A stretch of 64,000 nucleotides of DNA, from assembly GCF_964355755.1 (NCBI RefSeq), contig NC_092676.1:8230288-8294287 (forward strand). The letters are read 5' to 3'. This DNA comes from Antedon mediterranea (lineage: Eukaryota; Echinodermata; Crinoidea; Comatulida; Antedonidae). The translations under genes and the position numbers were made by a program. This document shows, one piece after another, positions 47,318-59,681 of this stretch; positions within the stretch are counted from its first letter, which is position 1, and each line of letters starts with the position of its first letter. The notes beneath the pieces are model-generated. The model was not told where the DNA came from, ran no database searches, and saw only the letters and a program-made list of their open reading frames with translations.

Positions 47318-48427
47318 CTTAAAAGTAAAAACAATGTACAGTAACAATTACAATATGCAAGCTGTATATAACTTTTATGTTTTACTTTCAGCCAATGAGA
47401 CATTATCTAAATAGTAAATGCTGATGAGTATACTTTAATTAGTATAAATAAACTATGTTAAAATTAGTAAAGTGTTATTCTCAATATCTTAAAAAATTGC
47501 ATAATTTATTGATAATTGTTAAATATTTTACTAAAGGTCCAAATACCTTCAATTCAACAATGTACATAAAAAATTACAGTATTCAAGCTGTTCAGAATCT
47601 CAACTTTTATTTTTCATACACATTTTGAATTATTTGTATAGTCTTTCAGTCAATGATAGGGACATTATCTACATAGTAAATGCTATTGAGTATACTTTAT
47701 TAAGGCTAAAATAAACTGTTAAATTAAGAAAATGTTATTCTCATGAATGAACACAATTTGTATGACAAATTATTTGTTATCTTAATGTATTAATATAATA
47801 ATTAAATCCCTTTAAATGAAGACCCATTATCAATAATATCTTTGTATATTGTATATATTGATCACATTATCTACATAGTAAATGCTATTGAGTATACTTT
47901 AATTAAGCAAAAATAAACTATATTAAAATAATTAGAATGTGTTATTGAACATAATATGTATAAAAAATAATAATGACAATTAATGCATATAACCTAATCA
48001 TAAACATTTATTTTTCATATACATTTTGATTTTTTTTATAGTCTTTCAGGGACACTATCTAAATAGTAAATGCTGATGAGCTTACATTAATTAGGCAAAA
48101 ATAAACTGTTAAAATATGAAAAATGTTATTCTCATAAACACAATTTCTTAATGTATTTAATAATTTAATAGTTAAATCTTTTTAAATGAATGTTAAAATA
48201 ATAAAGTGTTATTTTCATGAACACCATTTCTATAGCAAATTCTAAATATTTGTTTTCATTTAAATGTATTTATTATTGATATTAATTAAATCTCTTTAAT
48301 TAATGACCAATTAACGCTTATTACATTATAAAATTATAAAATGCATAATGTTTATTTTTATAAATGATATTTGTATTTATTTTGAAAAAAAAATTAAACA
48401 TAGAAATAAATAGTTGCAAAATACTTA

Positions 48428-48468
48428 GGCCTACAGCTTTGTCAGTGTTGTCAAACTATCAAATACGT
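48428..48468 (-). pseudogene. Degenerate LRR exon remnant, duplicate
   Basis: Same remnant as 45426-45466, in the 3-kb-offset duplicate segment. Confidence 0.65.
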
Positions 48469-48512
48469 AAAATTAAAAAAATTAAAGAAATTGACATGTT
48501 CAAAATACTTAC

Positions 48513-48584
48513 AGGTATGTCAGTGCTGTCAATCTATCAAATACATTGGCTGGCAATGTACTTATTTGGTTACCACCCAAATCC
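48513..48584 (-). CDS. LRR array exon A4 (72 nt)
   Basis: It reads DLGGNQISTLPANVFD, then RLTALTY plus Leu. It lies in a segment nearly identical to the one around A2 at an offset of about 3.0 kb, yet differs from A2 at the first, third, and penultimate codons. Splice sites are intact. Confidence 0.82.
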
Positions 48585-48726
48585 CTTAAAAGTAAAAACA
48601 ATGTACAGTAACAATTACAATATACAAGCTGTATACAACTTTGTTTTACTTTTAGCCAATGAGACATTATCTACATAGTAAATGCTGATGAGTATACTTT
48701 AATTAGTATAAATAAACTATGTTTAA

Positions 48727-49268
48727 GGGCCCATATATTTACCTACCGTATGTGTTAAACCAAGGGCTCATAAATTTACCTACAGTACTTGTGTTAAACC
48801 AAACTCTGGCAGACTGAGAGATTGGGATGTTTCATTCATCGCAAATCAATAGATTTGTATAATCGTATATTAAATCTATCAAAATAGTATTTTTTAAAGA
48901 AAATCGGCCTGTCTTCAACATTATGATGGTGTACTCTAGCTGTTCAACCGGTTTTCAGCTATTAAAAACAATTATCGTAGGAGGAGATAGGAAAATGCGA
49001 AGCCTCCTCGCATTTTTGTGGCGGGTATTTTTCAAGATGGACCATCCATTAGACAGTGTATACCAGGGTCGGAAAACACCCCTATTTGGGGCAAATCGTT
49101 GAACCTAAATTCGTTTTAATCGTCAATAACTAATTATCTAACTTAATTTAATTAGTAAATAGGGTTACATCAGGTGGTTAAAATCGGTACCGAAAGTACG
49201 AACCAACTTTATATACCATCGAGTAAAAATTATAGAAGTAAGGCGCGATTTACCGAATTTTGCCCTTA
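48727..49268. repeat. About 540-bp insertion in the LRR array
   Basis: The array sequence AAACTATGTT...AAAATAAG is broken here: the left side goes into AAGGGCCCATATATTTACC and the right side comes out of TACGTAAATTTATATATAG, then resumes with AAACTATGTTAAAATAAG. The left part has a 50-bp imperfect direct repeat (TTTACCTAC...GTGTTAAACCAA twice). The ends are only weakly inverted (AAGGGC/GCCCTT). Confidence 0.6.
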
Positions 49269-49857
49269 CGTAAATTTATATATAGATAAACTATGTTAAA
49301 ATAAGTAAAGTATTATTCTCATTAACACAATTTGTATAACAAATTCTAAATATTTGTTATTTTAATATATCTCTTTAAATCTCTTTGAAGACCAATTTTC
49401 AATTATTTATATCTTAAAAAATTGAATAATTTATTGATAATTGTTAAATATTTTACTAAAGGTTAGAGTCCAAATACCTTCAATTCAACAATGTACATTA
49501 AAAATTACACCATTCAAGCTGTTCAGAATCTCAACTTTTATTTTTCATACACCTTTTGAATTATTTGTATAGTTAAAAGTGAATTTTCATTTTTATGGAC
49601 AAATAAAATTTCTTGAATCTTGAATCTTGAATCTTATTGGTGCTGGTTCAATTTTCTTTATATTATTTATAATTAATCAAACTATAATAATTTATATTAG
49701 ATGACTACATTTTTTTAAAATTTAACTGTTATTTGTATATGTTGCAAGAAAGAAAGTTTAATGAGTAAAATGTAAACAACAATGTACAATAGAAAGTAGC
49801 TATTTGATGTCAAATTTACTTTTTTATAGCAAATTCTATTTATTTGTTATATTATCA

Positions 49858-49926
49858 GGCCTAAAAAAAAAAATTGTTTGTTTGCTGTTAAGTTTTTTTT
49901 TTTGGTAGGGGGGGCGGGTGGAAAAA

Positions 49927-49960
<34 letters not shown>

Positions 49961-51158
49961 GTTAATTTCTCTGTTATTTGCTCGCGAATTTGAGAGTAAC
50001 AAAACACACTGAATAAAACTACGAGCTCAAACATCTATTCATAATTTGTTTCACATTTTAATTCTGTTTTGGGCGCGTTAGGCCCCGTGTCTAAACTAGC
50101 CTAGGCTAGTCCTACTACTACACAGTAGGTCGTTGTTAGCAGGCCTCTAATTAAAAGAAGTTAGTTAGAAGTTAGTGTACCGTATATTTCGGTGTATAAG
50201 TCGCACCTGTGTATAATAAGACGCACCCGACCCCTAACTGAGAGTAAAATATCGGTATTTTGTATATCGTCGATGTATAAGACGGCCGCGCCCAGCCTCA
50301 ACAAGAAGGGAAGTCCCCCATTCCGTCAGTTCTTTCTAACTTGTTATGAATGAGTTTCGCACCCGCAACATCGAGTGCATGACCGCACGTGTGTGTGGGC
50401 TAGCCTCGCTCGATCCTTTTATCGAGAGGCGCACGTTTTCACGGACAATCGTATTCGATTAGTATCTATGTATCCTAGAAGTGTACTGTGTACGCTAGGT
50501 CTATGCTATAATCAACTGGAGAATATACTAGTCGAATACTGTGTACACAATGTGGTTGCCAAGAAGGGCTCGCTCGCGCTGGGGGTACGACGGTCGTGCG
50601 TATAACTATAATACTATTCCAATATCGTAAACGTCGTTTTCAAATGAAATTTTATCGGAGCGCCTAAAACAGCTCCATAATGAACAAATCTTTTCATCAT
50701 ATTTAGTACAAAATCACGCTAAAATGCCTTGAAAACTAGCAGGTTGCTGTTACGCTAGTACACTGTAGCTAGGCTAGGCCTACTCTTTAGACTTTATTAA
50801 TACTAATAGGCCTATCTAGGCCTTACCTTAAAAAGCCCAGGCCTAGCCAACGAGGTGGCGATATCTGTGTTGAGGCATTTATGTTCGGTGTATAAGACGC
50901 ACCCTTAATTTAGAGGTTAAATTTGCGTGTCAAAAGTGCGATTATACACCGAAATATACGCTACGTTATTATTTTTATTGTTTCATCCTCGCACACTCGA
51001 TTTTTACACCTTTTCGGCCCAAAAAAATCATTAAAAAAACTTTTTTTTTTAAAGCGCCCTCAACGTAAAAAAAAAACTTTTTCTTATTTCCGCCCCAAAT
51101 TTTTGGCGAAATTAGGGGCGGCGGATGACAGCAAACAAACTATTTTTTTTTTTTGGCC
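49858..51158. mobile_element. 1.3 kb inverted-repeat element with TCA duplication, host of a nested element
   Basis: The left terminus begins GGCCTAAAAAAAAAAATTG followed by TTTGTTTGCTGT. The right terminus is its near-perfect inverse (ACAGCAAACAAAC, then an A/T-run and GGCC). The flanks read ATTATCA and TCATCATAATG, while uninterrupted paralogous array copies read TTATATTATCATCATAATG near 46312-46330. The insertion therefore duplicated TCA. It has lost its coding part or never had one, and it carries the nested element 50178-50961. Confidence 0.72.
50178..50961. mobile_element. TIR element copy 2, nested in a larger element
   Basis: It has the same TACCGTATATTTCGGTGTAT terminus and the same core (CAACATCGAGTGCATGACCG) as the copy at 34361-35173. 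Its right end is slightly damaged (GATTATACACCGAAATATACG). It sits entirely inside the 49858-51158 element. Confidence 0.72.
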
Positions 51159-51321
51159 TCATCATAATGTTTTTAATATTATATTATAATTAAAGGTATA
51201 TTGTACCTCTGGATAATTCAGATATTAATAATGAATAATGTATTGATAATGTTAAACATTTTACTAATGCCAGGTGGTTTTAAAATGTATACTGTATATA
51301 TTGATTACATTATGAAATGAT

Positions 51322-51338
51322 GGTTACCCCACAAATAC
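51322..51338 (-). pseudogene. LRR exon remnant, 5' part only
   Basis: Acceptor plus the codons for YLWGN remain, then the exon is cut off and joins intron sequence. It carries yet another exposed-residue combination (Y, W-G). Confidence 0.6.
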
Positions 51339-52534
51339 CTTTAAAATGAAAACAATGTACAGTAGCAATTACATGCAAGCTGTATATAACTTTTATGTTT
51401 TACTTTCACAGCCAATGAGACATTATCTACATAGTAAATGCTGATGAGTATACTTTAATTCGTATAAATAAACTATGTTAAAATAAGTAAAGTATAATTC
51501 TCATTAACACAATTTGTATAACAAATTCTAAATATTTGTTATTTTAATATATCTCTTTAAATCTCTTTAAATGAAGACCAATTTTCAATTATTTATATCT
51601 TAAAAAATTGAATAATTTATTGATAATTGTTAAATATTTTACTAAAGATTAGAATCCAAATACCTTCAAAATAAAAATGTACATTAAAAATTACACCATT
51701 CAAGCTGTTTAGAATCTCAACTTTTATTTTTCATACACATTTTGAATTATTTGTATAGTCTTTCAGTCAATGATAGGAACATTATCTACATAGTAAATGC
51801 TATTTAGTATACTTTATTAAGGCTAAAATAAACTGTTAAATTAAGAAAATGTTATTCTCATGAATGAACACAATTTGTATGACAAATTATTTGTTATCTT
51901 AATGTATTTGATATAATAATTAAATTCCTTTAAATGAAGACCCAATATTATCAATAATATATTTGTATATAGTATGTATTGATCACATTATCTACATAGT
52001 AAATGCTATTGAGTATACTTTAATTAAGGCAAAAATAAACTGTTAAAATAATTAGAATGTGTTATTGAACATAATTTGTATAACAAATAATAATAATGCA
52101 TATAACCTAATCATAAACATTTATTTTTCATATACATTTTGATTTTTTTTATAGTCTTTCAGGGACACGATCTAAATAGTAAATGCTGATGAGCTTACAT
52201 TAATTAGGCAAAAATAAACTGTTAAAATATGAAAAATGTTATTCTCATAAACACAATTTCTTAATGTATTTAATAATTTAATAGTTAAATCTTTTTAAAT
52301 GAATGTTAAAATAATAAAGTGTTATTCTCATGAACACCATTTCTATAGCAAATTCTAAATATTTGTATTCATTTGAACGTATTTAATAATTATATTAATT
52401 AAATCTCTTTAATTAATGACCAATTAACACTTATTACATTATGAAATGATAAAATGCATAATGTTCAAAATTATATTTTTATTTATAAAAAAAAAAAAAT
52501 TAAACATAGAAATAAATAATTGCAAAATACTTAG

Positions 52535-52600
52535 GCCTACAGCTTTGTCAGTGTTGAAAAACTATCAAATACCATGGGCTGGCAATGCACTTTTTTTATG
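52535..52600 (-). pseudogene. Degenerate LRR exon
   Basis: Similar to 45426-45466 in its lost donor (GTAGGCC), but with most of the exon length kept up to CATTGCCAGCCCATGG. It has a frameshift-type difference in the VFD...LT stretch and a poor acceptor. Confidence 0.55.
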
Positions 52601-52703
52601 TTCATACAGGAATAACAGTGATATAGTAGTTGGGGTTAAGGTATAGAAAGTGTTAAAATGAGAAAGGGTCATAAGCAAATTGTAAATATTTGTTACATAT
52701 TAA

Positions 52704-55700
52704 GAGCCATTGTCTGTAAAAATCAAAGATTTGGTGGCAGATGTAAAAAAATGGATTTCTCTCAAATTTTTACCATGAATAGACATTTCAATAAAAAGCA
52801 TATCTACAACATTCATTTTAATTTTTAGCCTCCGTTGCCATGACAACGGTCAATTATCCAAATTTTGATGTTTTTGCCATTTTTCACAGATTTTCTATAG
52901 TGAAAAAGTACAAACTTGTATACTTATTTTAACCAAAAATACTTACAGTATACAGTTTTTGTTTATAGCAGTGTAAACAACATGTATTGAGTTCCATTTA
53001 ATGTAGAAAAAAAATAAATTACAAAATGGAGTTTGGTTGATACCATTATTTCAAAAAGGTGTGTTTTTGAAAAATATTTTTTTTATAAAAGTATACCTCA
53101 TAAACGTACCTATAACTTCCAAAGTGGTGTTTTTAAATCAATGAGGTTTTTTAATTTGATAGTCAATAGGTTTGTCAACAATAATCACAAAAAAAATACT
53201 GGGGTAAATTTTGTACATAGGTTTTGTGTTGCCAGGAAAATACAAAAAATACAAAAAATATAACAAAATATCAACAAACAAAACACATGAAACACAATTT
53301 AAATATGGCTAATCCAATAATAAAATGTATATGTGGCTTGTCATAATGCAACTAGAGTCATACGAATAGTTTAGATAAAATAGGAGAATGTGTTGCCAGG
53401 TTTATTTCAATTAATTGCCAGAAAAACAGTATTTTGCATTGAAATATTTAGTTGATGGAAAACAATGTTAAACTTGGAAATAATTGCGTCAATGGTTTTT
53501 ATAAATTTTTAAATCTATTTTGTGTAAAGAGATACAGAAAGACCTCCCAAAAATCTGACCTTGTAAATAGGTCATTTGAGGTCAAAAGGGGTCAGAATGC
53601 AAAACAGGACAGGTCCCCACTTTACTACAACTACAGTATTAATGTTTGATCAAAATTTACAAGATAGTTCATAACAATTTTCATAATTTACCTACAGTGT
53701 TACCTTAGCAACCATTTCTATGTGTAACTAAGGAAAGTAATTTTTTTTTAAACGTAAAAAATGGCGTTTTTATAAATACAAAGAATTGATTGCATTTGTA
53801 ATTTTTCTCAATTTTACTTCTACTGCATTCCATTAATGACAAACTTGACCTTGTAAATTCATTCATTTTGAGGTCAACATTTTACCATAGTAACTGTTTC
53901 TATGCGAAAATTTCAAAAAAATAAGGCGTTTTTCATAAATACAAAACATTTTTTCTACATAGTTTTACGTTTCTACTTTTTGCCAAATTTACTTTAAATA
54001 CTGAATCCTAATAATCTCAGAAAGAAAGTCTTGACGAATCTGAATAAAGGTTAAAAAAAATGACCTTTAGTGTTATCTTAAACCTGTTTATGTAACAAAT
54101 GATATTAAAAAAAAAAAAATTAAATATGGAGTTTCATGAAAAAAAAAAAATTACATATTGAGGTCAAATGACATCAACATTTTACCTATAGTGTATTGTA
54201 GCAACTGTTTCTATACGTAACTAAGTACAATATTTTTAATATGGGGTTTCATGACTACAAACAATTGATTACATAGCTTTACTACCTTTTCCCAAATTTA
54301 CTTATCTACTGTGAATCCCAGAAAATGTCTGACCTTGTGAAAGGGTCATTTGTTGGGTCAAGTTATGTCAAAATGTATTATTTATGTTATCTTAGAACCT
54401 GTTTCTATGCATAACTAAGGATAATTGTTTTTTTAAATACAATTGAACCTCCCGTAAGTGACCTGGAAAAGTGGCGGCTTACGGGCGGTGACCCCTTACG
54501 GGAGGTTCTGCCGGTAAAGGGCCAAAATCACTTATTATGGCTATATACGATATTCTTAACGAAACGAGCCTCTCAATTTTCCAGCTAATTGTAGGCCTAT
54601 TATTATTTATAATCAGGTGGTTTAGTATTTTTTAGCATTTTCAGACAAATTAAAAAAAATGTTATCATATGAAAAATGGTCGGTCGAAATCTGTGTAGTT
54701 TTCTCATCTCTTCATAGTAATGTTTTTAAAACCTCTTCAAAATAAAGCTAATATATAAAGAAATACAATAAACATGCACCTCTAATTCATAAGTCCATGC
54801 AATAAGTATCACTTTTTCGATTGGCCGCTTACAAAAAATCTCATTTTTAGTATAAAAAGGTGCCCGCAGCTGCTTACGGTAAGCACCAAATGCACTAATT
54901 AGATAGGAAGAACAAACAGGCTTTTCAAAGTGCGTCCATTAAGGGAGGTGGCCGCTGTAAATAAAATATGGGGTTTTCATGAATAAAAATAATCACAGAA
55001 GAAAGTGCTTACGAATATGACCTTGTGAAACGGTAATTTGAAAATGCAAATAAGGCATGCCTGCTAATAATCTACAAATTTAAATTTGTATGAGATAAAT
55101 ATGCAAAATCTAAAGAATATCTCATTTTTAGTTACCATAGTAACTGTTGCTATGCATAACTAAGGGAAATTTAATAATTATCAGATAATTATTAATTAAT
55201 AATTAATACTGAATCAAACCATCACAGTAAAAAAAATATAGAATTTAAAACCAATATTTAATAATAAAGTGTGATATTTTACATGCTGACCTTAAATGAA
55301 ATGAAATTTCAAACCAGGGCTTCAATATTTGTTATGTAGCATTAACATACCTGAGTATATCATTGACTTTTGATTGGCTCTATTTTGGGGAGGGGAAAGT
55401 GGTGGATCCAGGACTTTTAAATAGTTAGGGGGTTGAAGGCGAGGGTCTAAAAACTTAACTTTATGTCCTATCTTTTGCATTGCAATTTTTAACTTGGGTT
55501 GGGTGGGGGCTTGGAGAAAGGGGAGGGGGTGGGATGGAGGTGTTTGAATCCGTTTATTCATTGGGGCGATAGTAGCGGCAGTGTGGGTGGTGCTTGAATG
55601 CATGCATTTGACACTCTATAGTGGATGATCGACCAAAGTGTTGCAGTTTATCTTTCTGTGGTTATAGTCGGGATGGGGGGGGGGAGGGAGGGGTGGTAGT

Positions 55701-56592
55701 TGAAAGTGGTGGTGGATGGGCATGTGGGATCTGCTTAGGTTAGCAAATAAAAGAAGTAAACAAATGAAAGAGGAGCTTCAAAATAAGAGAGGAGTAATCT
55801 GTTGCAAAGACTAAAATTCACAACGATCTGATAATTTATTCAAATTTCCAGAGGATATAACCTATAAAATGACATTAAAACTGGAAATTACAGAATCTAT
55901 AATTAAAAATTAATTTTTTTTCTCACAACACAACTAGAACTATATAAAACATTAAGAATTTTTCTGACCAATGAGTTTCAAATCAAATAATCAAAGAAAA
56001 TAAAATGTTTTTACTAATATACCATGTTTTTTTTAATAAAAATGCCTATGTTTCTCGCAACACTGCTTGTAGATTTTAAATTTACCCCAGTATTTTATTT
56101 TAGAAATCAATTATTAAACATTAGAACTACCTATTTGTAATAAATCAGCTAATAAAATACACCACTTTGGGCGTTATGGTGAAGTAAAGTTTAGTTGCAT
56201 TGAACAATTAAAAAAAAGTGAAAAACACCCCTTTTTAAATAAATGGTATCTCCCAAAGTATGAAATAAAAAAAAATAAAAAAATTTGAAACAGGTACACA
56301 ATGCATTGTTATTATGCATACACTAATTATTTTTTATAATTAAATGAACATCACAAAAATATCGTTCATCAAAGTAGTACCAATATCCATTTTTAAAAAC
56401 CTTAAAAAAGGACAAAATTTGTCAAAAACACAAATTTTGCCGTTGCCATGGAAATATACGTGTGAAATAAAGAATACTTCATATTTGATTTCTCTCAACA
56501 CATATATAGCCATGTGCAAAATTTGAAAGAAATCCATTTTTTGAGTCTGCCACTCTTTTTGATATTTCTTTGATTCTTACAGACAATGGCTC
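52704..56592. mobile_element. TTAA-flanked 3.9 kb inverted-repeat element
   Basis: It begins GAGCCATTGTCTGTAA and ends TTACAGACAATGGCTC, flanked on both sides by TTAA. The inverted similarity runs on for about 100 bp (AATCAAAGA, then GGCAGA, then AAAATGGATTTCT). TTAA targets are used by piggyBac and Kolobok-type transposons. The interior has recurring GTTACCATAGTAACTG-like palindromic motifs and a GC-richer insertion at 54440-54960, but no long frame, so it is non-autonomous. The empty site is preserved in a paralogous array copy near 61040 (ACATATTAAGTATTGAATAATA). Confidence 0.78.
54440..54960. repeat. GC-richer inverted-repeat insertion inside the TTAA element
   Basis: The left end reads TTGAACCTCCCGTAAGTGACC and the right end CCATTAAGGGAGGTGGCCGC, an imperfect inverted pair around CCTCCCxTAA. 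About 520 bp. It differs in composition from the surrounding AT-rich DNA, suggesting a separate nested MITE. Confidence 0.5.
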
Positions 56593-56853
56593 TTAAGTAT
56601 TTAATAATAATAATTAAATTTCTTTAAATGAAGACCAATTTTCAATTATTTTTATCTTTCAAAATTGAATAATTTATTGATAATTGTTAAATATTTTACT
56701 AATGCTAAGTGATTTTTAAAATATATACTGTATACTGTATGTTGATTAGATTATGAAATGATACAATGCATAATATGCATTGTTATCAATTATTTTATTA
56801 TCAATTTAAAAAAAAAAATTAAACAAAAAAATTGATGTGATCAAAATACTTAC

Positions 56854-56925
56854 AGTGTTGTCAGTGCTGTCAAACTATCAAATACATTGGCTGGCAATGT
56901 ACTTATTTGGTTATAGTGCAAACGC
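56854..56925 (-). CDS. LRR array exon A5 (72 nt)
   Basis: It reads RLHYNQISTLPANVFD, then SLTALTT plus Leu. Exposed strand residues are R, H-Y and T-T. Splice sites are intact (acceptor CACTTTTAAG, donor GTAAGT). Confidence 0.82.
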
Positions 56926-58024
56926 CTTAAAAGTGAAAACAATGTACAGTAAAAATTACAATATGCAAGCTTTATACAACTTTGTTTTACTTTTAGCCAA
57001 TGAGACATTATCTACATAGTAAATGCTGATGAGTATACTTTAATTAGTATAAATAAACTATGTTAAAATAAGTAAAGTATTATTCTCATTAACACAATTT
57101 GTATAACAAATTCTAAATATTTGTTATTTTAATATATCTCTTTAAATCTCTTTAAATGAAGACCAATTTTCAATTATTTATATCTTAAAAAATTGCATAA
57201 TTTATTGATAATTGTTAAATATTTTACTAAAGGTTAGAGTCCAAATACCTTCAATTCAACAATGTACATTAAAAATTACAGTATTCAAGCTGTTCAGAAT
57301 CTCAACTTTTATTTTTCATACACATTTTGAATTATTTGTATAGTCTTTCAGTCAATGATAGGGACATTATCTACATAGTAAATGCTATTGAGTATACTTT
57401 AATTAAGCAAAAATAAACTATGTTAAAATAATTAGAATGTGTTATTGAACATAATTTGTATAACAAATAATAATGATAATGAATATAACCTAATCATAAA
57501 CATTTATTTTTCATATACATTTTGATTTTTTTTATAGTCTTTCAGGGACATTATCTAAATAGTAAATGCTGATGAGCTTACATTAATTAGGCAAAAATAA
57601 ACTGTTAAAATATGAAAAATGTTATTCTCATACACACAATTTCTTAATGTATTTAATAATTTAATAGTTAAATCTTTTTAAAGGAATGTTAAAATATTAA
57701 TAAAGTGTTATTCTCATGAACACCATTACTATAGCAAATTGTAAATATTTGTTACATATTAAAAAAAAGTATTTAATAATAATAATTAAATTTCTTTAAA
57801 TGAAGACCAATTTTCAATTATTTTTATCTTTCAAAATTGAATAATTTATTGATAATTGTTAAATATTTTACTAATGCTAAGTGATTTTTAAAATATATAC
57901 TGTATACTGTATGTTGATTACATTATGAAATGATACAATGCATATATTCATTGTTATCAATTATGTTATTATCAATTAAAAAAAAAAAATTAAACAAAGA
58001 AATTGATATGATCAAAATACTTAC

Positions 58025-58058
58025 AGGGATATCAGTGCTGTCAAACTATCAAATACAT
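58025..58058 (-). pseudogene. Truncated LRR exon, same breakpoint
   Basis: The same 3' half and the same junction TACATAGTTTAGTTA as at 46529 and 46829. It lies 390 bp from complete exon A6. Confidence 0.75.
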
Positions 58059-58446
58059 AGTTTAGTTACGAGATAGGGACATTATATAAATAGTAAATGC
58101 TGATGATACTTTAATTAGGCAAAAATAAACTGTTAAATTAAGAAAATGTTATTCTCATTAATACAATTGTTTTAGCAAATTCTAAAAATGTGTTATCTTC
58201 TTTAATATATTAATAAAATAATAATTATATATCTTTAAATAATGACCAATTAACAATTAAAATCTTTAAAAAATGAATAATTAATATTGATGGTTAATAT
58301 TTTATTAAACCTAAGTTTTAAAAAAGTATATACTGTATGTATTGATCACATTATGAAATTATACAATTAGGAAGTAATATGAATTATTTTATTATGTATT
58401 TTTACAACAAATTAAACAAAGAAATTGATAAGAGCAAAATACTTAC

Positions 58447-58518
58447 AGATGTGTCAGTGCTGTCAATCTATCAAATACATTGGCTGGCAATGTTCTTATT
58501 TGGTTATTGTACAAATAC
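58447..58518 (-). CDS. LRR array exon A6 (72 nt)
   Basis: It reads YLYNNQIRTLPANVFD, then RLTALTH plus Leu. Exposed strand residues are Y, Y-N and T-H. Splice sites are intact. Confidence 0.82.
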
Positions 58519-59187
58519 CTTAAAAGTGAAAACAATGTACAGTAAAAATTACAATATGCAAGCTGTATACAACTTTGTTTTACTTTTAGCCAATGAGACA
58601 TTATCTACATAGTAAATGCTGATGAGTATACTTTAATTAGTATAAATAAACTATGTTAAAATAAGTAAAGTATTATTCTCATTAACACAATTTGTATAAA
58701 AAATTCTAAATATTTGTTATTTTAATATATCTCTTTAAATCTCTTTAAATGAAGACCAATTTTCAATTATTTATATCTTAAAAAATTGCATAATTTATTG
58801 GTAATTGTTAAATATTTTACTAAAGATTAGAATCCAAATACCTTCAAAGTAAAAACAATGTACATTAAAAATTACACCATTCAAGCTGTTTAGAATCTCA
58901 ACTTTTATTTTCGATATAGATTTTTGAATTATTTGTATAGTCTTTGATAGGGACATTATCTACATAGTAAATGCTGATGAGCATACTTTAATTAAAGATA
59001 TATTTTCCCTCTGAAAAATATTCAGAGGGACAATTCAGATATTAATAATGAATAATTTATTTATAATGTTAAACACTTTACCAATGCCAGGTGGTTTTAA
59101 CATTTGTACTTTATATATTGATTAAATTATGAAATAACATTTTTAAAACAAATTAAACAAGGAAATTAATATGATAAAGATACATAC

Positions 59188-59221
59188 AGGGATATCAGTG
59201 CTGTCGAACTATCAAATACAT
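59188..59221 (-). pseudogene. Truncated LRR exon, same breakpoint
   Basis: The same truncated form with donor GTATGT, next to complete exon A7 at a spacing similar to that at 58025/58447. The truncated plus complete pair was therefore duplicated as a unit. Confidence 0.75.
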
Positions 59222-59609
59222 AGTTTAGTTAAGGGATAGGGACATTATATAAATAGTAAATGCTGATGATACTTTAATTAGGCAAAAATAAACTGTTAAA
59301 TTAAGAAAATGTTATTCTCATTAATACAATTGTTTTAGCAAATTCTAAAAATGTGTTATCTTCTTTAATATATTAATAAAATAATAATTATATATCTTTA
59401 AATAATGACCAATTAACAATTAAAATCTTTAAAAAATGAATAATTAATATTGATGGTTTATATTTCATTAAACCTAAGTTTTTAAAAAGTATATACTGTA
59501 TGTATTGATCACATTATGAAATTATACAATTAGGCAGTAATATGAATTATTTTATTATGTATTTTTACAAAAAATTAAACAAAGAAATTGATATGATCAA
59601 AATACTTAC

Positions 59610-59681
59610 AGCTTTGTCAGTGCTGTCAAACTATCAAATACATTGGCTGGCAATGTACTTATTTGGTTACCACCCAAACTC
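59610..59681 (-). CDS. LRR array exon A7 (72 nt)
   Basis: It reads SLGGNQISTLPANVFD, then SLTALTK plus Leu. The 5' half equals A3, while the 3' end differs (T-K in place of A-W). This is a mosaic look. Splice sites are intact. Confidence 0.82.

Noticed and set aside
49925-49960. Long poly-T run as a transcription signal
   Set aside because: It is part of a decayed inverted-repeat element; a biological role cannot be supported.
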